From Chloroflexota bacterium (GTDB taxonomy: Bacteria; Chloroflexota; UBA11872; VXOZ01): a stretch of DNA of 45,701 bases. Each line of letters opens with the position of its first letter. The first letter of the stretch is position 1. The stretch spans positions 1 to 45,701 of the forward strand of contig JAJEAH010000060.1 in assembly GCA_022824225.1 (NCBI GenBank). The letters are read 5' to 3'. This document shows, piece by piece, positions 8,766-17,893 of this stretch. Below the pieces are notes generated by a model, which was not told where the DNA came from, did no database searches, and was given only the letters and a program-made list of their open reading frames with translations. The position numbers and the translations under genes were made by a program.

Positions 8766-8850
8766 AGCGCACGCACTGCCAAGGCGCACGCATGGCTAGG
8801 ACGCACGCACGATGAGGGCACACGCACGGTTAAGGCCCGCGCACGATTAG
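8766..8850. repeat. 17-bp tandem array, five units
   Basis: Five consecutive 17-bp units of the type GGCGCACGCATGGCTAG, GACGCACGCACGATGAG, GGCACACGCACGGTTAA and GGCCCGCGCACGATTAG. The last unit overlaps the stop codon (8847-8849) of the methyltransferase gene. There are no spacers, so this is not a CRISPR array. It may be a slippage-prone minisatellite. Confidence 0.8.
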
Positions 8851-9680
8851 GGCCCACCCCTCTTGCGCGCCCGCAGCACGATGCCTACGGAGGGAAGTTC
8901 CGCGTCGCGCACCGGTTCCGGGTCGTCAAAAGCATAGAGCAGGCGGCGGGCCCACGTTAGCAGCCGTGAAGCGCCTTGTTGCTGGCCAAAGCGATTGCAG
9001 GACGGGCAAAGGCCACGTTCCACGAAGTTTTTGCCGACGCCGTAGAGCAAGAAGTGGGCGAAGGGCAGGGAGCGCGGGGTTGTGAACCACACGTTTTCCA
9101 CCGTGAAACCCGCGGCCTGCACGCGGCTGCGCAGCGCCGCGGCCGTATACAAGCGCACGTGGTCGGCCCAGATGCCGGCCAGCCACCACACGTGGGACGG
9201 CACGTGGGTGCGAAAAGCCCGCTCCAGCGCCCAGTTGAGCGGGTCCCAGAGAAACGGATAGCGTTGGTGGGGCACCGAGATGAGGAGCACGCCGTCGTCG
9301 GCGAGCACGCGGAAAATCTCGGCCAGCGCCGCGTCGTCGTCTACGACGTGCTCCAACACTTCCGAACACACCACCCCGCCGAACGCGCCGGACGCATACG
9401 GCAGCGCGCGGGCGTCGGCGCGGGCCAGGGGCGCCGACGTGCTTCCGTCTGCAGCGGCCATGAGGTAGTCGCGGCTGTAGTCTAGGCCGATTACGGCGGC
9501 GTTGGGGTAGAGATCGGCCAGCGCCTTGACGTAGAAGCCGCGGCCGCAGCCCACGTCCAAGATTCTACCGTCGGCGGCGGGTTGCAGGCGCCGAAGGATG
9601 AGGCCGGCACGGGCGGCAAAGGCCGGATCGAGTTCCCGGGCCAAAAGCGCGTCTATGCTCGTGTCAAGTGGAGTAGACAT
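8847..9680 (-). CDS. Class I SAM-dependent methyltransferase
   Basis: A 277-residue protein with a Rossmann-like methyltransferase core. Motif I is LDVGCGRGF at about residues 41-49, the acidic end of strand 2 is GLDYS, and motif III/IV lies in VVCSEVLEHVVDDDAALAE followed by LLISVPH. The C-terminal third adds a CPSC pair (ERGLCPSCNRF) that may bind metal. This arrangement is typical of Methyltransf_11/UbiE-like enzymes acting on small molecules or lipid-linked sugars; the substrate is not identifiable. The ATG at 9680 fits the family N-terminus, although no Shine-Dalgarno is visible. It is monocistronic, and its 3' end is embedded in the 17-bp tandem array. Confidence 0.88.
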   Translation of the reverse strand: MSTPLDTSIDALLARELDPAFAARAGLILRRLQPAADGRILDVGCGRGFYVKALADLYPNAAVIGLDYSRDYLMAAADGSTSAPLARADARALPYASGAFGGVVCSEVLEHVVDDDAALAEIFRVLADDGVLLISVPHQRYPFLWDPLNWALERAFRTHVPSHVWWLAGIWADHVRLYTAAALRSRVQAAGFTVENVWFTTPRSLPFAHFLLYGVGKNFVERGLCPSCNRFGQQQGASRLLTWARRLLYAFDDPEPVRDAELPSVGIVLRARKRGGP

Positions 9681-9702
9681 CGCGATTAGTAGGTATTGAC
9701 TT

Positions 9703-9910
9703 TAGGCTGCACAGGTATGGGTGTCAACGTGAACGGCTGCTCCCCGAAATGTCATTCTGAGAAATACAGCCGAAATGTCATTCCGAGGAGTGCGGCTGAC
9801 ATGTCATTCTGAGGAGTGCAGCGACGAAGAATCTAGAGCCGGGAGCACACTAGATTCCGCGTCTTTGACGAAGTCAGCGAATCCTGTTCGACGCTGCGCT
9901 AGGAATGACA
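9703..9910 (+). repeat. Dispersed repeat family 3 joined to a TGTCATTCTGAG palindrome
   Basis: 9703-9760 matches 25254-25312 (plus strand) and 4281-4340 (minus strand). It runs into several GTCATTCYGAG arms, then GCAGCGACGAAGAATCTAGA, and closes with CGACGCTGCGCTAGGAATGACA at 9910. The arms could fold into a long imperfect hairpin. The composite copy C follows directly. Confidence 0.75.
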
Positions 9911-9929
9911 TTGAGTGCCGTTCGGTAAT

Positions 9930-10209
9930 GATATAGAGGGTGCAGCGTTCGGCGTGGGCGCGTACCGCGTTCGGTTTGGCATGGCTGTGCGTTCCCTGTC
10001 TTTTGTCATTCCGAGCGCAGCGAGGAATCTAGCGCCCGCGCAACGTGCCGCCCGCTTGGCGCGGCTCCTTAGATTCCTCACTGCGCTGCGCTCCGTTCGG
10101 AATGACATTGGATTAGTCGCTACGCTCGGAATGACATTCGATACACCCTTCGCGCTACCTCTTCATCCCCTCCCCGTCTCCCCGTCTTCTACAACACACA
10201 AATGACATT
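9930..10209. repeat. Composite dispersed repeat, copy C
   Basis: The head is GCAGCGTTCGGCGTGGGCGC, the 104-bp palindrome is at 10004-10107, there is the same extra half-arm as in copy B (CGCTACGCTCGGAATGACATTC), and the tail ends in CTACAACACACAAATGACAT. It is followed head-to-tail by copy D. Confidence 0.85.
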
Positions 10210-10229
10210 GATTGCCGCTCGGAATGACA

Positions 10230-10535
10230 TAGCGCGTGCAGCGTTCGGTTTGGCGTGGGCGCGTGCTGCGCTCGGTTTGGCGTGGGCGCGTACCGCGTTC
10301 GGTTCGGCGTGGGCGCGTGCAGCGTTCGGCTTGGCATGGCTGTGCGTTCCCTGTCTTTTGTCATTCCGAGCCCTGCGAGGAATCTAGCGCCCCCGCAACG
10401 TGCTGCCCGCTTGGCGCGGCTCCTTAGATTCCTCACTGCGCTGCGCTCCGTTCGGAATGACATTCGATACACGCTTCGCGCTACCTCTCACTCCCCTCCC
10501 CCGTCTCCCCGCCTTCTAGAACATACAAATGACAT
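10230..10535. repeat. Composite dispersed repeat, copy D, with four 27-bp head units
   Basis: Here the head is amplified to four 27-bp tandem units (10233-10340, type CGCGTGCAGCGTTCGGTTTGG plus CGTGGG). The 104-bp palindrome (10359-10462) and the standard tail follow. Copies A-C carry one or two head units, so head number varies between copies. Confidence 0.85.
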
Positions 10536-10980
10536 GAGATCTAGCCCAAGAAGGTGATCAAGTCAAACGCTACTGATTCCCGTAGACATGTTGTGCTCGC
10601 GTGATTGGAGGACCGGGTAAGACCGACAGGTACGCAAGTGCGGCGGTTCGTGCCGGCCGGCGGTGTGCTAGCCGCACGCCGGCGCTGACCGGGTTAGCCC
10701 TTTCCTGGGTTGACGACGATGGAGCCAACGTCCCGCACGCCGGCGGTGGCCGGGTTAGCCCCCTGCCGTCGGTTTACAGCGTGCCATTGCTCCTGCCATA
10801 GTAGTACCATACGTGCTGCCGGCCGGACAGAGCTTCCCCAATGTCGTCCCGGCGCACAACCGCGCGTACCCCCTGCCGAGCTCAATCGACCCGGGAAGCT
10901 GCGTGACGAATGAGACGTGGTACACCGGGCCGCCGGTTCCGGCCCACGGCAGGGATAGCGGCGACAATTCGCTACGCCCG
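10536..10980. other. Leader region of the glycosyltransferase gene with a direct repeat
   Basis: No gene is supported. A 28-bp direct repeat beginning GCACGCCGGCG and ending CCGGGTTAGCCC occurs at 10673-10700 and 10735-10762. The open frame of the downstream gene runs back to 10813, but its first 56 codons look non-coding. Confidence 0.55.
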
Positions 10981-12186
10981 ATGCGGATACTCTACCTCAC
11001 AACGTACTATCTGCCCCATAGTAGCGGCATCACCGCATACATGCACCGTGTCGCGCGGGGGCTCGCGGCGCGCGGCCACGAGGTCACCGTGCTCACGTCG
11101 CGCCACCGGCCCAACCTGCCGGCGGAAGAGCGGCTGGAGGGCGTGCGCGTCGTGCGGCTGCCGGTGCTCTTGCGGGTGAGTAAAGGGACGGTGCTGCCGT
11201 CGTTCTTTCGCGTGTTGCCGCGATACCTGGCAGGCCACGACGTGGTGCACGTCCACCTGCCGTATTTCGAAGCCGCGTATGCGGCTCTGCTGAACCGGGG
11301 ACGCCGCCCGCTCATACTCACGGCGCACACGGATCTTCACTTGCCCGCCGGATTCGTAAACCGCCTGGCGGGCACGGTGGTCAATTTGATGCAGCGCTAC
11401 GCGGCGGACCGGGCCGACTGGCTGTGTTCGTACACCTGGGATTTTGCCCGGCACTCGTACCTCCTTTCCGGTTACTTGGCGAAAGCCGTGGTCATCCACC
11501 CGCCGGTAGCGGTGGCTGCCGTGTCCCCGGCGGAAGTAGCCGCGTTCCGCGAAAGGCACGGGTTGGAGGATGCATTCATTGGGTTTGCGGGCCGCTTTGC
11601 CGAACAGAAGGGCCTCCACGTGCTGTTCGACGCGTTTGCCGCCGTGCAGCAGCGTGTCCCGGACGTGCGGCTGGCGCTGGCGGGAGAGTACCGCAACGTG
11701 GTCGGCGAGAACTACTACGCGCAGCTGCGCCCCCGGTTGGACGCGTTTGGCGACCGCGTCGTGCTCCTGGACCACCTGGAGGGCAAGGAACTGGCGTGCT
11801 TCTATGCGGCCTGCGACGTGCTGGCGTTGCCGAGCATCAATCCCATGGAGTCTTTTGGCATCGTGCAGGTAGAGGCGATGCTCTGCGGCACGCCCGTGGT
11901 TGCGTCCGACCTGCCCGGTTGCCGCCAAGCGGTGCGCCTGACCGGCATGGGCCGCATCGTGCCGCCGGGCGAGACGGGCGCGCTGGTGGAGGCCCTGATT
12001 GCTGTGCTGGAAAACCCAGACCGGTACGCGAAATCGTCCGACGAGATTGCGGCGGTGTTCAACTACCAGCGCACCGTAGATCTGCACGAAGAACTCTACC
12101 GCGCCAACCGGCTCGAAAGCGACGACCGGGAGCCTGAACTTGCGTCCCCCGCCGCGGCATTGGCCTGTGCGTCTCAGGTGGAATGA
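10981..12186 (+). CDS. Glycosyltransferase family 4 protein
   Basis: A 401-residue GT-B fold retaining glycosyltransferase. The N-terminus MRILYLTTYYLPHSSGITAY and the ARGHEVTVLTS strand are the acceptor-side Rossmann fold. The C-terminal donor-binding half has GFAGRFAEQKGLHVLFDAF and the E-x7-E signature in NPMESFGIVQVEAM followed by GTPVVASDLPG. The start at 10981 is where the family similarity begins; the frame upstream is not protein-like. The stop codon overlaps the start of the next gene (ATGA at 12183-12186), so the two are translationally coupled. It probably acts at the cytoplasmic face in glycolipid or cell-surface polysaccharide assembly. Confidence 0.92.
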   Translation: MRILYLTTYYLPHSSGITAYMHRVARGLAARGHEVTVLTSRHRPNLPAEERLEGVRVVRLPVLLRVSKGTVLPSFFRVLPRYLAGHDVVHVHLPYFEAAYAALLNRGRRPLILTAHTDLHLPAGFVNRLAGTVVNLMQRYAADRADWLCSYTWDFARHSYLLSGYLAKAVVIHPPVAVAAVSPAEVAAFRERHGLEDAFIGFAGRFAEQKGLHVLFDAFAAVQQRVPDVRLALAGEYRNVVGENYYAQLRPRLDAFGDRVVLLDHLEGKELACFYAACDVLALPSINPMESFGIVQVEAMLCGTPVVASDLPGCRQAVRLTGMGRIVPPGETGALVEALIAVLENPDRYAKSSDEIAAVFNYQRTVDLHEELYRANRLESDDREPELASPAAALACASQVE

Positions 12187-15100
12187 GTAGCCCCGCCCCC
12201 ACAGAAGCGCCTGCTCGTGGTGAGCGCCCGGCGGGCGAGACACCGGCAGAGCGCGCGTTTGACACGGTGTTTGCCGTGTGCCGGATGCATGGGCCGTGGC
12301 TGCTGCTGGGACTGGCGTTGCTGGCCGGGGCGTGGCTGCGGTTCACCGGCTTGAACTGGGATGCCGGCGCCCACCTGCATCCCGACGAACGCCACATCAC
12401 CATCACGACGACGGCAATCCAGTGGCCGGATTCCCTCGCCGGGTACTTCGACACCGAGACCTCACCCCTCAATCCCTACAACCAGGGCATCGGCTCGTTC
12501 GTCTACGGCACGCTGCCCATGTTTCTCACGAAAGCCGCAGCCGGACTCCTCGATAGAGACGTCTATGACGGCGCCCATCTCGTGGGGCGCGCGCTCACCG
12601 CCGCGCTGGACGTTGTGACGATAGTGATCGTCTTTCTGCTGGGGCGGCGACTGCGGGGACTCTGGGCCGGCGCGCTTGCCGCGGCGCTCTACGCGTGCGC
12701 GGTGCAGGCCGTCCAGCAAGCGCACTTCTACACCATGGACACGTGGGTTACGTTCTTTGCCACGCTTGCGCTCTGGTGGGCGCTCCGCTGGCAGGAAGAC
12801 GGACGCTGGTACGACCTGGTCGGTGTCAGCGTCGCGGCGGGTCTGGCCCTGTCCAGCAAGTTGGGGGTGGCGACGCTGGCGGCGCCGATCGGGCTTGCCT
12901 TTGCGCTGCGGGCCTGGCGGGAGACGCAGCCCCCGGCGCTGGCCGTGAATTACCGCTTCCTCGCGCGTCTGGGCGTACACGTGCTATTGGGCGGCGCGCT
13001 GGTGTATATCGTCCTCCGCCTCTGTCTGCCCTACGTCTTTGCGGGGGCCGCGACCTGGGACCCCCGGCTCAATCCCCGGTACGCCCAGGATATCGAGACG
13101 TTGCGCCAACTCGCCGGCGGCAGCGTGGACTTTCCGCCGTCCTATAGCTGGGCCACCGCGAACTACGCGCTGTTTCCCATCGAGCAGATGTTCCGTTGGG
13201 AGATGGGCTGGGCGCTGGCTGCGGCGGCGTGGCTGGGGCTGTTCTGGGGAATCTGGCGCGTGGCGGGTCGGGGCAACCTGGTGTTTGCGCCGGTGGTGGT
13301 GTGGGTGATAGCCCACTATGGCTATCAGGCCATGCAGTTCGCCAAGCCCGGCCGCTACTTTCTGCCCATCTACCCGGCCTTTGCCGTGTTGGGCGGGGCG
13401 TTTCTGTGTTGGTTGGTGTACGCATGCGCCCAGGGCAACGCTCAGACCTGGCTGCGGCGCATGGGGCGGGAGGCGGGCCGCCTGCGCGCGAGGGAAGCGG
13501 CGTTGCTTGGGCGAGTGTTGCCCTATGCCGGAGCGGCCCTGGCGGGGATCGTTCTGCTAGGCGCGTTCGCGTGGGCGTTTGCCTATTCGCGCATCTATGC
13601 CGAACCGGTGGCGCGTACCCGCGCCAGCCAATGGCTGTACGAAAACGTGCCCGCGGGTGCGGTGCTTGCCGCAGAGCACTGGGACGACGCCCTGCCGCTA
13701 CGGCTGCCGGGATCGCAACGCGGCCCGGAGCAGTTCCAATACGTGCAGCTTCCCGTCTTTGCCCCGGATACCGGCGGCAAGCTGGAAGAGATGGTAGCGG
13801 CCTTGACCCAGGCCGACTACATCGTCGTGAGCAGCAACCGCACCCACGGCGTCATCCGCCAACTGCCAGCGCGGTTTCCGATGACGGCGGCGTACTACGA
13901 CTTACTTTTTGCAGGCCGGCTTGGCTTCGCCCCGGAGCAGACATTCACCCACTTTCCCCGCCTGTTCGGGTGGGAGATCGACGACAGCGCGGCGGAAGAG
14001 CAATTCATCGTCTTCGACCATCCCCCGGTGCATCTCTTCGCCAAGACCGCCGCATTCGATCCGGACCGTGTGCGGACACTGCTACTGCCCCACCTGACCA
14101 CGCTGCCGCAGACCCTCACGCCGGCCCAACTGGCGTACAACGGCCTCTTGCTCGACACGGCGCAGCGCGACGGGCTGCGTGAAGCGGGCACGTGGTCGGA
14201 CTACTTCAACCGCGCGAGCATCGTGAACGCCGTACCGTGGCTGGTGTGGTGGCTGGCGATTCTGCTGGTGGGCTGGCTCACGTGGCCGCTGCTGTGGCAA
14301 ATCGTGCCCATGGTTCCCGACCGCGGCTATCTGCTGGCGAAGAGCGTGGGCTTGCTGTTCTTCGCGTTCGTTCCCTGGTGGCTGGCGAGCAACGGCGTGT
14401 GGACGGCGGGTCGCGCCGGCACGTGGCTGGGCGTCATCCTGATTGCCGGCGCCAGCGCGTGGGCGCTCATGCGTTCGGGCGGACGGTTTGCCGGTTTTCT
14501 CGCGCGGCGCCGGAAGGAAATCCTGCTCAGCGAACTGGTCTTCACCGGCGTCTTCGCGTTCTTCCTCTGGGTGCGGCTGACGAATCCCGACCTCTGGCAC
14601 CCGCACTTCGGCGGCGAGAAGCCCATGGACTTTGCCCACGTGAACGCCCTCATCAAGGCCGAACGGTTCCCGCCCTACGACCCCTGGTTCGCCGGGGGCT
14701 ACATCAACTACTACTATATGGGGCATCAGGTGTTCGCCACGCTGATTCGGTTGCTTGGCATCGTGCCGTCGGTGGCGTACAACCTGGTGGTCCCGCTGTT
14801 GGCGGCGCTGCTGGCGGCAAACGTCTACACCTTTGGCAGCACGGTATGGCGTGATTCCTCGCGGGGCATGCGCTTGCTGGCGGGGCTGGGCGGCATTGTG
14901 CTGGTGGCGGTGGTGGGCAATCTGGACGCCGCCGTGCAGTGGGCGCAGCGGCTCACGGCCAGCGCGGGGCCGAACCGCCTGGCCGCAGGCGGCGCGTGGC
15001 TCGGCGAGGCGCTTAGCAACCTTGTCCGGGGCGCGCCGCCGCCGGGCTTCGACTACTGGCTCAGCACGCGGCTCATCGAAAACGCCATCCATGAGTTCCC

Positions 15101-16544
15101 GTTCTTCAGCTTTCTCTACGGCGACCTGCACCCCCACGTGCTGGCGCTGCCGTTTACCATGCTTGTGCCGGTGCTGGCCCTGGCGTTCGTCTTGAGCTAC
15201 CGCCAAAACGCCGCCTACGAAGTGCAGAACCCAAGCCCATTAATACGTACCTGGCTGCGGCCGCTCCTGCGCTTTCCCACAGTGCCCTTGCTCCTGTTGG
15301 GCGGATTCGTGTTGGGCTTCCTGCGCACCGCCAACACCTGGGACTACCCCACGTACGCCCTGTTGCTCGGCGGCGGGGTGGCCCTGGTTGAGCGCCGGGG
15401 ACTCTTGCGCCTGGAGCTGCCGGCGTGGGCGCGGGTGGGCGCGGCGGGAATCGGCCTGTATCTCGTGGGCCGCGTCGCCTTCGGGCCGTATATCCAGCAC
15501 TACCAGTCGTTCTTCCTGGGCGCAAACGGCATAGACATGCAGACGCCGCTCTGGCAATACCTGGTAATTCACGGCGTACCGCTCTTCTTCGTCGCGGTGT
15601 TCTTGCTGCGGGAGCTGTGGCGTTGGCGGGCGGACCGCAACATCCTGTTGGCGGGCGCGGCGCTTGTGTTGCAGATTGCGCTTGCCGGCGTGCTCTGGCA
15701 GCGGCCCATCGTGTTGCTGCTGCAAGCCATGGTATTGCTGGCGGTGCTGGCGGCGCTGCGGCCCCAAGCACAACGATCGACGCGCCTGCTGGCGGGCATG
15801 GCGGCGCTGGCGGGGGCGCTGGGCATCTTCCCGGAGTTCTTCGCCATCGACGGTGACGTGTGGCGCATGAACACCATCTTCAAGTTCTACCTGCAGGCCT
15901 GGAACCTGCTGGCGCTTGTGGCCGCTTGTACCTTGCCGCTGCTGTGGCAAGAGTTGCGGTTGCGCCGCTTCGTATTGCCCGTGGGCGGCTTGCTGGTGGG
16001 GCTGGCCTTGCTCTATCCGCTGTCGGCCATCCCCGACCGGGCCGAGCAGCGGCTGGCGCCGGGGCTGGTGACCCTAGACGGCGCGGCGTTCATGCAGGAT
16101 GCCGTGATACACGACCAGGAACGGCAGATTCCGCTCGCGTGGGACTGGGAAGCCATCCGCTGGGTGCAGGACAACGTGGCCGGCACGCCTACGGTGTTGG
16201 AAGCTACCATCCCGTACTTTCGCTGGGGCGCGCGGGTGAGCATCCACACCGGCCTGCCGACCGTGCTCGGCTGGGATTCCCACCAGTGGCTGCAACGCTG
16301 GGAGTACCGCCCCATGATCGAGCAGCGCAAGCTCGACGTCCAAACGATCTACGAGACCGCCGACGTAGATTTGGCGCTCACGCTCCTGCGGCAATACGGC
16401 GTGGACTACATCTACCTGGGGGAACTGGAACGCGCCTACTACCAGGGGCCGGGACTGGATAAATTCGATCACATGGGCGAACACGGCATCTCGCCGGTCT
16501 ACCGCAACGAGGGGGTGACGATCTACCGCGTGGCTCAAGGCTGA
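12183..16544 (+). CDS. Giant GT39-like / DUF2298 (Chlor_Arch_YYY) membrane protein
   Basis: A 1453-residue polytopic membrane protein. The N-terminal half looks like a GT39/ArnT-type GT-C glycosyltransferase: after the first membrane helix comes an acidic loop with HLHPDERHI, then many hydrophobic helices and a soluble segment at about residues 480-680. The second half is a DUF2298 module with the namesake tyrosines in GGYINYYYMGHQVF (near residue 839), then NAIHEFPFFSFLYGDLHPHV and RTANTWDYPTY. DUF2298 proteins are known mainly from Chloroflexota and Archaea and are presumed lipid-linked sugar transferases; the exact reaction is unknown. It overlaps the GT4 gene by 4 bases, implying a joint role in surface glycan or glycolipid synthesis. 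The fusion is much longer than a single GT39 enzyme. Confidence 0.92.
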   Translation: MSSPAPTEAPARGERPAGETPAERAFDTVFAVCRMHGPWLLLGLALLAGAWLRFTGLNWDAGAHLHPDERHITITTTAIQWPDSLAGYFDTETSPLNPYNQGIGSFVYGTLPMFLTKAAAGLLDRDVYDGAHLVGRALTAALDVVTIVIVFLLGRRLRGLWAGALAAALYACAVQAVQQAHFYTMDTWVTFFATLALWWALRWQEDGRWYDLVGVSVAAGLALSSKLGVATLAAPIGLAFALRAWRETQPPALAVNYRFLARLGVHVLLGGALVYIVLRLCLPYVFAGAATWDPRLNPRYAQDIETLRQLAGGSVDFPPSYSWATANYALFPIEQMFRWEMGWALAAAAWLGLFWGIWRVAGRGNLVFAPVVVWVIAHYGYQAMQFAKPGRYFLPIYPAFAVLGGAFLCWLVYACAQGNAQTWLRRMGREAGRLRAREAALLGRVLPYAGAALAGIVLLGAFAWAFAYSRIYAEPVARTRASQWLYENVPAGAVLAAEHWDDALPLRLPGSQRGPEQFQYVQLPVFAPDTGGKLEEMVAALTQADYIVVSSNRTHGVIRQLPARFPMTAAYYDLLFAGRLGFAPEQTFTHFPRLFGWEIDDSAAEEQFIVFDHPPVHLFAKTAAFDPDRVRTLLLPHLTTLPQTLTPAQLAYNGLLLDTAQRDGLREAGTWSDYFNRASIVNAVPWLVWWLAILLVGWLTWPLLWQIVPMVPDRGYLLAKSVGLLFFAFVPWWLASNGVWTAGRAGTWLGVILIAGASAWALMRSGGRFAGFLARRRKEILLSELVFTGVFAFFLWVRLTNPDLWHPHFGGEKPMDFAHVNALIKAERFPPYDPWFAGGYINYYYMGHQVFATLIRLLGIVPSVAYNLVVPLLAALLAANVYTFGSTVWRDSSRGMRLLAGLGGIVLVAVVGNLDAAVQWAQRLTASAGPNRLAAGGAWLGEALSNLVRGAPPPGFDYWLSTRLIENAIHEFPFFSFLYGDLHPHVLALPFTMLVPVLALAFVLSYRQNAAYEVQNPSPLIRTWLRPLLRFPTVPLLLLGGFVLGFLRTANTWDYPTYALLLGGGVALVERRGLLRLELPAWARVGAAGIGLYLVGRVAFGPYIQHYQSFFLGANGIDMQTPLWQYLVIHGVPLFFVAVFLLRELWRWRADRNILLAGAALVLQIALAGVLWQRPIVLLLQAMVLLAVLAALRPQAQRSTRLLAGMAALAGALGIFPEFFAIDGDVWRMNTIFKFYLQAWNLLALVAACTLPLLWQELRLRRFVLPVGGLLVGLALLYPLSAIPDRAEQRLAPGLVTLDGAAFMQDAVIHDQERQIPLAWDWEAIRWVQDNVAGTPTVLEATIPYFRWGARVSIHTGLPTVLGWDSHQWLQRWEYRPMIEQRKLDVQTIYETADVDLALTLLRQYGVDYIYLGELERAYYQGPGLDKFDHMGEHGISPVYRNEGVTIYRVAQG

Positions 16545-16581
16545 GCGCGGCCCGGCGGATGCCACGAGATGATGGCGCCGG

Positions 16582-16623
16582 CAAACACGTAGGGGCACGA
16601 CATGTCGTGCCCCTACGTGTTTG
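16582..16623. terminator. Perfect 42-bp palindrome, terminator-like
   Basis: Two 21-base arms (centre between 16602 and 16603) beginning CAAACACGTAGGGGCACGAC are exact reverse complements. The element lies 38 bp after the DUF2298 gene and before a convergent gene. It has no T-run, so it may be a bidirectional terminator or a mobile palindromic repeat. Confidence 0.65.
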
Positions 16624-16737
16624 AGACGAGCTACCCCGACGTCGCCTGCTGGCTGGACCGGCCGTCGTGCCCTTTCGTCATCGACACGAGGAATGGCGGC
16701 AACGATGGGTAAATCCCGTTAACGGCTTCGTGCGGCC

Positions 16738-17658
16738 TTACACCGCGGCGGCGACCGTTTCCCGCAGGCCGATCTTGTCCACCGCCGCGTGCACGGCGGC
16801 TTTGTCGTCCGGGGCCAGTTCGGCCAGCGGCGGGCGGACGGGGCCTCCGGCCAGGCCGATAGCCATCATGACTTCTTTCATCACCGTGACCTCGTAGCCC
16901 CGCACCTTGTAGCGAATGTCGTAGATGGGGAGCGTTTCGCGTTCGATCTTGGCCTGGAGTTCGCTGAAGCGGCCCGCGCGGGCCAGTTCCAGGGCCTCGA
17001 TGGCCGATTTGGGATTGTAGTTCGCGTTGCTGGAGGTGTAGCCCTCGGCGCCGGCGGCAAAGTAGGCGTGCACCATATCGTCGCCCACACCCGCCAGCCA
17101 GAGCAGCCGATCGCCCACGTGGGAGCGGACGCGTTGGAACATGCGCACGTCGCCTTGGCCGTCCTTGAAAGCCACGATATTCGGCACGTCGGCCAGGCGG
17201 TCGACCAGTTCCGGGCCGAGCTTGGCGTGGTCGCGGGCATAGGGGAAGACGCCCAGGCTCGTGGCGTCGGCGATGGCCTTGTAGTACTGGTAGAAGCCCT
17301 CGTCGCTGGACGCGCCGTAGTAGGGCGGCATCATGAGCAAGCCGTCCACACCGACGCGTTCGGCAAAGCGGGCCATCTCCGCGCCCACGGCCGGATTGAC
17401 ACCCACGCCCGCCAGCAGGAGGCAGCGACCGGCGGCCGCCTCGATGGTGGTGGTCACCACGTCCTGCCATTCGGTGAAGGTGAGGGAGAAGAACTCGCCC
17501 GTGCCGCCCGCGGCCAGCACGGCGGGAGATCCCTCCCGCGCCAGAAAGTCGATGTTGCGAGCCAACCCGTCCAGATCGAGAGAGTAGTCGGCATTGAACG
17601 GGGTCACGGGAAATGGGATCACGGTGCGCAAGCGTTCGCGCAGTTCCGCAGGACTCAT
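16738..17658 (-). CDS. kdgD: 5-dehydro-4-deoxyglucarate dehydratase-like (DapA/NAL superfamily)
   Basis: A TIM-barrel class I aldolase-superfamily enzyme of about 306 residues. It resembles 5-dehydro-4-deoxyglucarate dehydratases, which convert 5-dehydro-4-deoxyglucarate to 2,5-dioxopentanoate in glucarate/galactarate breakdown. Visible features are GGTGEF at 51-56, the family-like GVFPYARD with Tyr 140, and the Schiff-base Lys 165 in VAFKDGQGD. The FKDGxGD block favours KdgD over dihydrodipicolinate synthase. An AAGGAG lies upstream of both a GTG (17661) and an ATG (17658); I list the ATG. It appears to be a single-gene unit, convergent with the DUF2298 gene. The substrate assignment is by similarity and could be a related keto-acid. 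Confidence 0.82.
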   Translation of the reverse strand: MSPAELRERLRTVIPFPVTPFNADYSLDLDGLARNIDFLAREGSPAVLAAGGTGEFFSLTFTEWQDVVTTTIEAAAGRCLLLAGVGVNPAVGAEMARFAERVGVDGLLMMPPYYGASSDEGFYQYYKAIADATSLGVFPYARDHAKLGPELVDRLADVPNIVAFKDGQGDVRMFQRVRSHVGDRLLWLAGVGDDMVHAYFAAGAEGYTSSNANYNPKSAIEALELARAGRFSELQAKIERETLPIYDIRYKVRGYEVTVMKEVMMAIGLAGGPVRPPLAELAPDDKAAVHAAVDKIGLRETVAAAV

Positions 17659-17845
17659 CACGGTCGTTTGCTCCTTGGTGGGCTATGGCTGGTCTGAGAA
17701 GACAGTATACGCCGGAATACTATGGCCTATCGTACCAATGCCCGGGGCCAAATACCAAACGGCACGGGCGGCGCGACCCGGGAAAGCCGTCCGGCGGCAG
17801 CTCCGGGCCTAGGCGCATTCTCAGGCAAGGCTAAGAGTGAGCGGG

Positions 17846-17851
17846 TACAAT
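17846..17851 (+). promoter_or_regulatory. Possible -10 element for the YceI lipoprotein gene
   Basis: TACAAT within GGGTACAATATAGGG, about 42 bp before the start codon at 17894. The -35 region is weak. Confidence 0.4.
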
Positions 17852-17893
17852 ATAGGGCTAATGTGGCGCTTTGCAGCAGGGAAGGAGCCCGGC

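Noticed and set aside
8766-8850. CRISPR array
   Set aside because: The 17-bp units are contiguous with no spacers, and no cas genes are nearby.
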